Positions 1 to 3,445 of a stretch of DNA of 5,178 nt are shown here, piece by piece. A program made the translations under genes and the position numbers. Each line of letters begins with the position of its first letter. Within the stretch, counting starts at the first letter, position 1. Under the pieces are notes generated by a model. It searched no databases and was not told where the DNA came from. It saw only the letters and a list, made by a program, of their open reading frames with translations. The DNA comes from Gemmataceae bacterium (lineage in GTDB: Bacteria; Planctomycetota; Planctomycetia; Gemmatales; Gemmataceae): assembly GCA_947490035.1 (NCBI GenBank), contig CANLGS010000373.1, positions 1 through 5,178 of the forward strand, given 5' to 3'.

Positions 1-90
1 AGACAAGGAGACAAGGAGACAAGGAGACAAGGAGACAAGGAGACAAGGAGACAAGGAGACAAGGAGACAAGGAGACAAGGAGACAAGGAG
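1..90. repeat. 8-bp tandem repeat array (agacaagg), 11 copies
   Basis: Eleven exact head-to-tail copies of agacaagg fill positions 1-88, followed by a two-base partial copy. The array begins at the window edge, so its true length is unknown. With an 8-bp period it cannot keep a protein frame, and no coding role is likely. The unit is the reverse complement of ccttgtct, which recurs in the CT-rich array at 105-160. The two arrays can therefore pair as the arms of a long hairpin in many registers, for example ggagacaaggag with ctccttgtctcc, around a short centre at 91-104. It lies downstream of the minus-strand secreted-protein gene that ends at 173. Confidence 0.95.
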
Positions 91-104
91 CGTCATGGCT
101 TTGT

Positions 105-160
105 CTTGTCTCCCCTTCTCCTTGTCTCCCCTTCTCCTTGTCTCCCCTTCTCCTTGTCTC
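105..160. repeat. 16-bp CT-rich tandem repeat, 3.5 copies, inverted relative to the 1-90 array
   Basis: Three exact copies of cttgtctccccttctc occupy 105-120, 121-136 and 137-152, with a half copy at 153-160. Each 16-mer looks like two 8-mers: one is the reverse complement of the unit in the left array, and the other (cccttctc) is a diverged form. Together with 1-90 this makes an inverted repeat about 160 bp long, ending 13 bp past the stop codon of the gene at 173-895. On that gene's transcript it would be a long 3' hairpin and could stop transcription or protect the RNA end. That role is inferred from position only. Confidence 0.9.
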
Positions 161-172
161 TCTCCGCGCCCT

Positions 173-895
173 CTACTTCTGGCCCGACCGGTAGCCGGTG
201 TTCACGACCGGCCCCGGCTGCGCGAACCGGTAGCCCGCGACGCCGGGGTCGGTCGGCGCGGGGGTCGTGCGGCCCTGCCACGTCGGCTGGATCAAACCCT
301 GCGTGCCGCGCGGCGGCATCACCACCGCGCCGGCGCCGCCCGGCAGCGTCATCATCGGCGGCGGGGGCGCGGCGAACGGCGGCTGCTGCGGACCGGCCGA
401 ACCGAACGCGCTGTACCCCGACCCGCACCCCGCACCGGACGTGCAACTGAACAGCCCCTGGGTCGAGGTGACGTAGGGGGCCGGCTGCATCCTCGGCAGT
501 TCGGTCTTCGACGGGTGGTAGCACAGCCACGCCTTCAGTCGGTCCCAACTCATTCCGCCGCGCGCGTGCCCGCACCCGGCCGGGCCGCACGCGCCGGGCG
601 CGCCGGTCGCGGTGCCCACGCCGGGCGGCAGCGGCGGCACCGCGTAACCCGCCGCGGGCGCGGTGTAGCCCATGTCGCCCGCGACGACCGGGCTGCGGAC
701 CGGCGACCACGTCGTGCGCGCGAACAGGCGCGGCCCGCTCGTGCCCCACGCGCCGCCGGCCGGCGCGACCAGGCTCCCGTTCTGCAACACCGGCGGCGGG
801 ACGACCGGCACCGTCGGCGCCAGCGCGCCCTCCTGGGCGCCGGCCGAGCCGACCGCGCACAACCCCGCCACCGCCGCGATGTAAAACCGCTTCAT
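173..895 (-). CDS. Secreted Pro/Gly-rich protein of unknown function, 240 aa
   Basis: Function is not known. The chosen ATG at 895 is preceded by GGAGG at a suitable distance and opens a classic signal peptide: MKR, a hydrophobic stretch to about residue 18, and an AGA cleavage site before Q21. The in-frame extension further upstream is Arg-rich and has no such support. The mature protein is low complexity, with many Pro, Gly and Ala residues and the runs PPLPPG (87-92) and APPPPMM (176-182). One more ordered patch is seen at about 117-134 (WDRLKAWLCYHP then SKTELP), flanked by cysteines at 103, 108, 125, 151 and 157. Patches of the WLCYxP type are, to my recollection, recurrent in planctomycete exported proteins. 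The cysteine pairs could form disulfides. It is probably periplasmic or surface-exposed. It follows the hydrolase gene on the same strand, but 238 bp and a large inverted repeat lie between them, so it is probably transcribed alone. Confidence 0.8.
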   Translation of the reverse strand: MKRFYIAAVAGLCAVGSAGAQEGALAPTVPVVPPPVLQNGSLVAPAGGAWGTSGPRLFARTTWSPVRSPVVAGDMGYTAPAAGYAVPPLPPGVGTATGAPGACGPAGCGHARGGMSWDRLKAWLCYHPSKTELPRMQPAPYVTSTQGLFSCTSGAGCGSGYSAFGSAGPQQPPFAAPPPPMMTLPGGAGAVVMPPRGTQGLIQPTWQGRTTPAPTDPGVAGYRFAQPGPVVNTGYRSGQK

Positions 896-1043
896 GGTCC
901 CGCCTCCGTGCGGACGAACGTGATTCGATACCGCGAAACTTCGACGCGGGGACGGCGCGACGTGCAGGGCGAAGGGGTTACGCGGAAGGGAAGATGCGGC
1001 GCGCGGCCGGCGCAACCGGAACAGGTTACCAGTCCTGTTTGAA
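896..1043. other. Leader region of the secreted-protein gene
   Basis: This is the non-coding upstream region of the minus-strand gene starting at 895. The only clear signal is the GGAGG ribosome binding site about 10 bases ahead of the start. A short inverted pair, aacagg (1020-1025) and cctgtt (1034-1039), lies far upstream. It is too short to call an operator with confidence. I see no convincing -35/-10 pair, though the promoter must lie here if the inverted repeat at 1044-1128 ends the upstream transcript. Confidence 0.4.
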
Positions 1044-1128
1044 GGCGAGCGGGGGGCGTAAGCCCCCTGATGCTCTGCCAAACAAGTGGCTCTGGAAAGC
1101 ATCAGGGGGCTTACGCCCCCCGCTCGCC
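1044..1128. repeat. Perfect 31-bp inverted repeat with 23-nt loop, GC-rich
   Basis: Bases 1044-1074 and 1098-1128 are exact reverse complements, 31 of 31, around a 23-nt loop. Each arm also holds its own small hairpin, gggggc-gtaa-gccccc or its complement, so the element can fold either as one long stem or as two short ones. It begins 5 bp past the TGA of the minus-strand hydrolase gene, so its RNA could terminate or stabilise that transcript. There is no T-tract on the minus-strand side. The arm sequence (gcgagc, a G-run, cgtaagccccc) resembles intergenic repeats I recall as dispersed in planctomycete genomes. That family assignment is from memory and unverified. Confidence 0.93.
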
Positions 1129-1133
1129 AAGAG

Positions 1134-2066
1134 TCACCACTCACCATCGAAGCCGGGCAGCGACGGCTGCGCGGTGGCGCGCTTCGGCGCGGCGCGCTTG
1201 ACGCGCGCCGCGGCGCGGTTCGCGGCGTCGGGGCGGCGCGACAGGTGAATCGTCTTCGCGGTCACGTCCTGCTTCGCGGTGATGACCTGCGTCGCCGGGT
1301 TCAGCCCGACCAGCGCCTCGCGCCCGGCCACCGCCGCGAGTTCCGGCTTGTTGCAGTCCTTACTCAAGTGCAGTTGAACGAGGTGCGCCGGGAACCCCTC
1401 GCCACTCCGACCCGCGATGGTCGCGGTCAGTTCCGCCGCCTGCTGGTTCGACAGGTGGCCCATGTCGCCGAGCACGCGATCAACGAGGAACCGGGGCCGC
1501 GAACTGCTCCGTTCCATCAGTTCGTCGTGGTTGTACTCCAGCGCCAAAACGTCCACGCCCGTGAACGCGGAGATCAACTCCGGCGAGCCACACCCGAGGT
1601 CGGCCGCGTACCCGATCGACCACGCGGGGCCGGGTTCGCCGTCCGTGCGATCGACGCGGAACCCGTAGGTCGGCACGGAGTCGTGCGACACGCGAATGGG
1701 GAGGCAGGTGAGGGTTTTCGTCAGTTCGATGGCGCGGCCGTCGCTGTACTCGCGCGTCAGCCCGGCGGCGTTGAACGCACTGAAGGACGCGGCCCGCTCC
1801 ATGTACGCGAAGTGTTTGGGGTGGGCGTACATCGGGATGCGCTTCGCGCGCAGTTCAGCGAGAGTCGCGTCCTTCCAGTGGTCGGTGTGCGTGTGCGTGA
1901 GGACGACGGCGGAGATGCGGTCCCACGTCGCGCCGACCGCCTGGAGCCGGGCGGTGAGGAACCGCGGGTGCAGGCCGCAGTCGATGAGCAGGCCGAAGCC
2001 GTCGAGTTCGAGCAGGCTGGCGTTCCCGCCGCTGCCGCTGGCGAGCACTGTAAACCGGGCTGTCAT
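1134..2066 (-). CDS. YycJ/WalJ-type metallo-beta-lactamase-fold hydrolase, 310 aa
   Basis: This is a cytoplasmic metal-dependent hydrolase of the beta-lactamase fold, in the subgroup of YycJ/WalJ, for which nuclease-type roles have been proposed. Visible motifs in order are the N-terminal VLASGSGGNAS (7-17); LIDCG (27-31); the metal site HTHTDH (58-63); SHD (127-129); GYAAD with D156; the subgroup signature LEYNHD (176-181); LGDMGHLSN (199-207); and LHLSKDCN (232-239). All expected His/Asp ligands are present. The core ends near residue 250. About 60 extra residues rich in Lys, Arg and Ala follow, longer than the usual 260-270 aa of YycJ proteins, and could bind nucleic acid (inference). The ATG at 2066 starts directly at the first beta-strand; a GGGGA about 11 bases upstream is a modest ribosome binding site. 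The substrate cannot be read from sequence, so no gene symbol is given. Confidence 0.92.
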   Translation of the reverse strand: MTARFTVLASGSGGNASLLELDGFGLLIDCGLHPRFLTARLQAVGATWDRISAVVLTHTHTDHWKDATLAELRAKRIPMYAHPKHFAYMERAASFSAFNAAGLTREYSDGRAIELTKTLTCLPIRVSHDSVPTYGFRVDRTDGEPGPAWSIGYAADLGCGSPELISAFTGVDVLALEYNHDELMERSSSRPRFLVDRVLGDMGHLSNQQAAELTATIAGRSGEGFPAHLVQLHLSKDCNKPELAAVAGREALVGLNPATQVITAKQDVTAKTIHLSRRPDAANRAAARVKRAAPKRATAQPSLPGFDGEW

Positions 2067-2189
2067 CGGGTGGTGTTCCCCACGGTATCGGAAGTCGCCG
2101 CACGCGGCGGACGTAAGGTGGAGCGAATGTGAAGGTAAGTTGTACCCGCCCGCCGGCCGCGTTGGAAGGGCGGTAGGGTTGAGCCGGGC

Positions 2190-2334
2190 GCGAAGAGAGG
2201 AAGAGCCGCAGATGACGCAGACGGACGCAGATCAGGACCAAGAGGCCGAATTGTTTTCAAAACAAATTCCTCTCTCCAGTCTTATCTGCGTCCGTCTGCG
2301 TCATCTGCGGCTCTTCCTCTCTTCCTCTCTTCGC
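2190..2334. repeat. Long inverted repeat with perfect 41-bp arms (possible non-autonomous element)
   Basis: Bases 2192-2232 and 2284-2324 are exact reverse complements over 41 bp. The arms contain the units ccgcagatgacgcagac and ggacgcagat. The right arm carries an 8-bp duplication (cttcctct). If this is skipped, the match continues: 2190-2200 pairs with 2324-2334. The 51-nt centre holds a further AT-rich palindrome, ttgtttt-c-aaaacaa (2251-2265), which stands out against the GC-rich surroundings. The element fills the gap between divergent genes (starts at 2066 minus and 2409 plus), so it cannot be the terminator of either. It shows features of a miniature inverted-repeat or REP-like element. 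No target-site duplication is obvious. Units of the type atctgcgtc-atctgcgg are, to my recollection, common between genes in several bacterial phyla. The rest of the 2067-2408 gap shows no gene. Confidence 0.93.
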
Positions 2335-2343
2335 CTCTACTTC

Positions 2344-2372
2344 TTGTGACCGCGCGGCGCAGTTGGTATTGT
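2344..2372 (+). promoter_or_regulatory. Possible promoter of the response regulator gene
   Basis: ttgtga (2344-2349) and tattgt (2367-2372) each match four of six bases of the sigma-70 consensus boxes, with a 17-bp spacer. Transcription would begin near 2379, giving a leader of about 30 bases before the ATG at 2409. It begins 10 bp after the inverted repeat ends. In a GC-rich genome such a match is suggestive only. Confidence 0.3.
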
Positions 2373-2408
2373 TACGTGTGCCCGCACCGCGAACGACGAG
2401 GGCCGGAC

Positions 2409-2828
2409 ATGGCCGAGCAAAAGCTGATCCTGGTGGTGGACGACGACCGCGAACTGGTGGAAGCCATGCGCGCGGTGCTGGAGCGCCAGGGCTTCAAGGT
2501 GATCCAGGCCCACGACGGGCACCAGGGCAAACAGGCGATCTACAACGCCCGCCCCGACCTCGTCATCCTCGACATGATGATGCCGCGCATGGGCGGCTAC
2601 CCGGTGTTGGAACACTTCAAGGACAAAGGCGACGCCCCGCCGATCATCATGGTGACGGCCAACGAGGGCAGCCGGCACAAGGTGTACGCGGAGTACCTCG
2701 GCGTCATCGACTACATCCGCAAGCCGTTCGCGATGGAGCGCCTGCTCGACACCGTGAACAAGGCGCTCGGCACCACCAAACCGCCGGCCGAAGAGAAGAA
2801 AGACGACGAGAAGCCGAAGGCGGAGTGA
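2409..2828 (+). CDS. Single-domain response regulator (CheY-like receiver), 139 aa
   Basis: This is a stand-alone phosphoacceptor receiver domain with no DNA-binding or enzymatic output domain. The visible active site is complete: acidic residues D11-D13 in LVVDDD, the phosphorylated aspartate D55 in VILDMMMP, the switch threonine T83 in IIMVTAN, and the lysine K105 in IRKPF. The domain covers about residues 5-123. The last 16 or so residues are a charged Lys/Glu/Asp tail (roughly PPAEEKKDDEKPKAE), probably disordered and perhaps an interaction tail. The ATG at 2409 is preferred over an in-frame ATG 21 codons upstream because GAGGG lies 6 bases ahead and the protein then starts in the normal place. 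No histidine kinase is in the window, so its partner and output are unknown. It stands alone, flanked by the long inverted repeat upstream and a hairpin downstream. Confidence 0.95.
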   Translation: MAEQKLILVVDDDRELVEAMRAVLERQGFKVIQAHDGHQGKQAIYNARPDLVILDMMMPRMGGYPVLEHFKDKGDAPPIIMVTANEGSRHKVYAEYLGVIDYIRKPFAMERLLDTVNKALGTTKPPAEEKKDDEKPKAE

Positions 2829-2834
2829 GTTGGT

Positions 2835-2863
2835 GTGGTCCGGTCACTCCGTGACCGGACCAC
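2835..2863. terminator. Hairpin between convergent genes, probable two-way terminator
   Basis: gtggtccggtcac (2835-2847) and its exact reverse complement (2851-2863) form a 13-bp stem with a 3-nt loop. It begins 7 bp past the TGA of the response regulator and ends 18 bp before the stop of the convergent membrane-protein gene. It can therefore serve both transcripts. A short A-run after it (2866-2869) would give only a weak U-tract on the minus-strand transcript. The core cggtcac-tcc-gtgaccgg may also belong to a dispersed repeat family, which the window alone cannot show. Confidence 0.65.
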
Positions 2864-2881
2864 GGAAAACCGCGGCCCGCA

Positions 2882-3328
2882 TCACTTCCCCATCAGCGCG
2901 AAGCCCACCAGCCCTAACCCGATCACCGTCAGCACCAGCGCGCCGAAGATCAGCGTGCGGAGCAGGCCGTACATCGCGCGCAGCGCGCCGAGCGCGTTCA
3001 TCAGGTGCCACACGTCCTCGTTCTTCGTTTCCACCACCTTGCGGAACGACGTGGCCGCCCCGCCGGTCCAGAAGCCGACGCACAGGCACAACAGCGCCGC
3101 GGCACACAGGCCGAGCGCCGGGCCGTAGTTGCCGCCGGAGTTCACCACCTGCGTGACGGTCAGCGCGGCCAGCACCGCGAACGCCAGCCCGACCAACAGC
3201 ATGAGGCTGGAGGTGACGCGCATCGCGTCCGCGAGGGCGGAAATCTCGCGGTTGTGTTCGTCGCTGAACTCGTACTGCTGCGACTTGAATTCCTTGATCG
3301 GCGGCAGGTCGGGCGCGGGGCTGGACAT
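2882..3328 (-). CDS. Small membrane protein of unknown function, three predicted helices, 148 aa
   Basis: I do not recognise a named family. The ATG at 3328 has GAGGAA about 6 bases upstream, a good ribosome binding site. An in-frame upstream ATG would add 27 Arg-rich residues with less support. The first 35 or so residues are polar (PDLPPIKEFKS, then EFSDEHNREISALADAM) and likely cytoplasmic. Hydrophobic segments follow at about 40-62, 69-93 and 124-146. Between the second and third is a polar loop, SFRKVVETKNEDVWHLMNAL (94-113), which leads into GALRAMYGLLRTL. That loop and the NREISALADAM segment look conserved in style and could pair as amphipathic helices. Similar small proteins occur in planctomycetes as far as I recall. 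The stop is convergent with the response regulator, and the start is divergent from the fusion gene across 117 bp, possibly sharing a regulatory palindrome with it. Confidence 0.82.
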   Translation of the reverse strand: MSSPAPDLPPIKEFKSQQYEFSDEHNREISALADAMRVTSSLMLLVGLAFAVLAALTVTQVVNSGGNYGPALGLCAAALLCLCVGFWTGGAATSFRKVVETKNEDVWHLMNALGALRAMYGLLRTLIFGALVLTVIGLGLVGFALMGK

Positions 3329-3378
3329 GGGTGTTCCTCGTGTAGCCGCGACTCGCGGTGGAGCGTTCGCGTAGACGG

Positions 3379-3410
3379 ATTGTACCCTACCGCGGCGCCG
3401 CGGGTACAAT
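3379..3410. promoter_or_regulatory. Palindrome in the divergent gap, possible two-way promoter or operator
   Basis: attgtaccc (3379-3387) and gggtacaat (3402-3410) are exact 9-bp inverted repeats. A second, overlapping 14-bp palindrome, ccgcggcgccgcgg, lies at 3390-3403. The arms read as promoter boxes on both strands: TTGTAC at 3380-3385 and TACAAT at 3405-3410 on plus, and the mirror image on minus, each with a 19-bp spacer (long, since 17 is usual). The predicted leaders would be about 30 bases to the fusion gene at 3446 and about 45 bases to the membrane-protein gene at 3328. The inverted repeat is certain. The promoter reading is an inference. Confidence 0.45.
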
Positions 3411-3445
3411 CAGCCGGGTCGCTTTCACGTCTCCGGGTGCCCTTC

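Noticed and set aside
1..160. Possible CRISPR array
   Set aside because: The units are 8 and 16 bp with no spacers between them, so this is a simple tandem repeat.
1020..1039. Operator-like inverted pair aacagg/cctgtt upstream of the secreted-protein gene
   Set aside because: Six-base arms are expected by chance in this much sequence, and it lies more than 120 bp from the start codon.
1086..2132. Long open frame on the plus strand (348 codons)
   Set aside because: It lies opposite the YycJ-type hydrolase, which has intact metal-binding motifs. Its own translation is Arg/Val-rich without any known pattern.
1134..2828. Functional WalJ-WalR type pairing of the hydrolase and the response regulator
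   Set aside because: YycJ/WalJ neighbours a two-component system in Firmicutes, but here the regulator is divergent, lacks a DNA-binding domain, has no kinase nearby and is separated by a 145-bp repeat. The closeness is probably chance.
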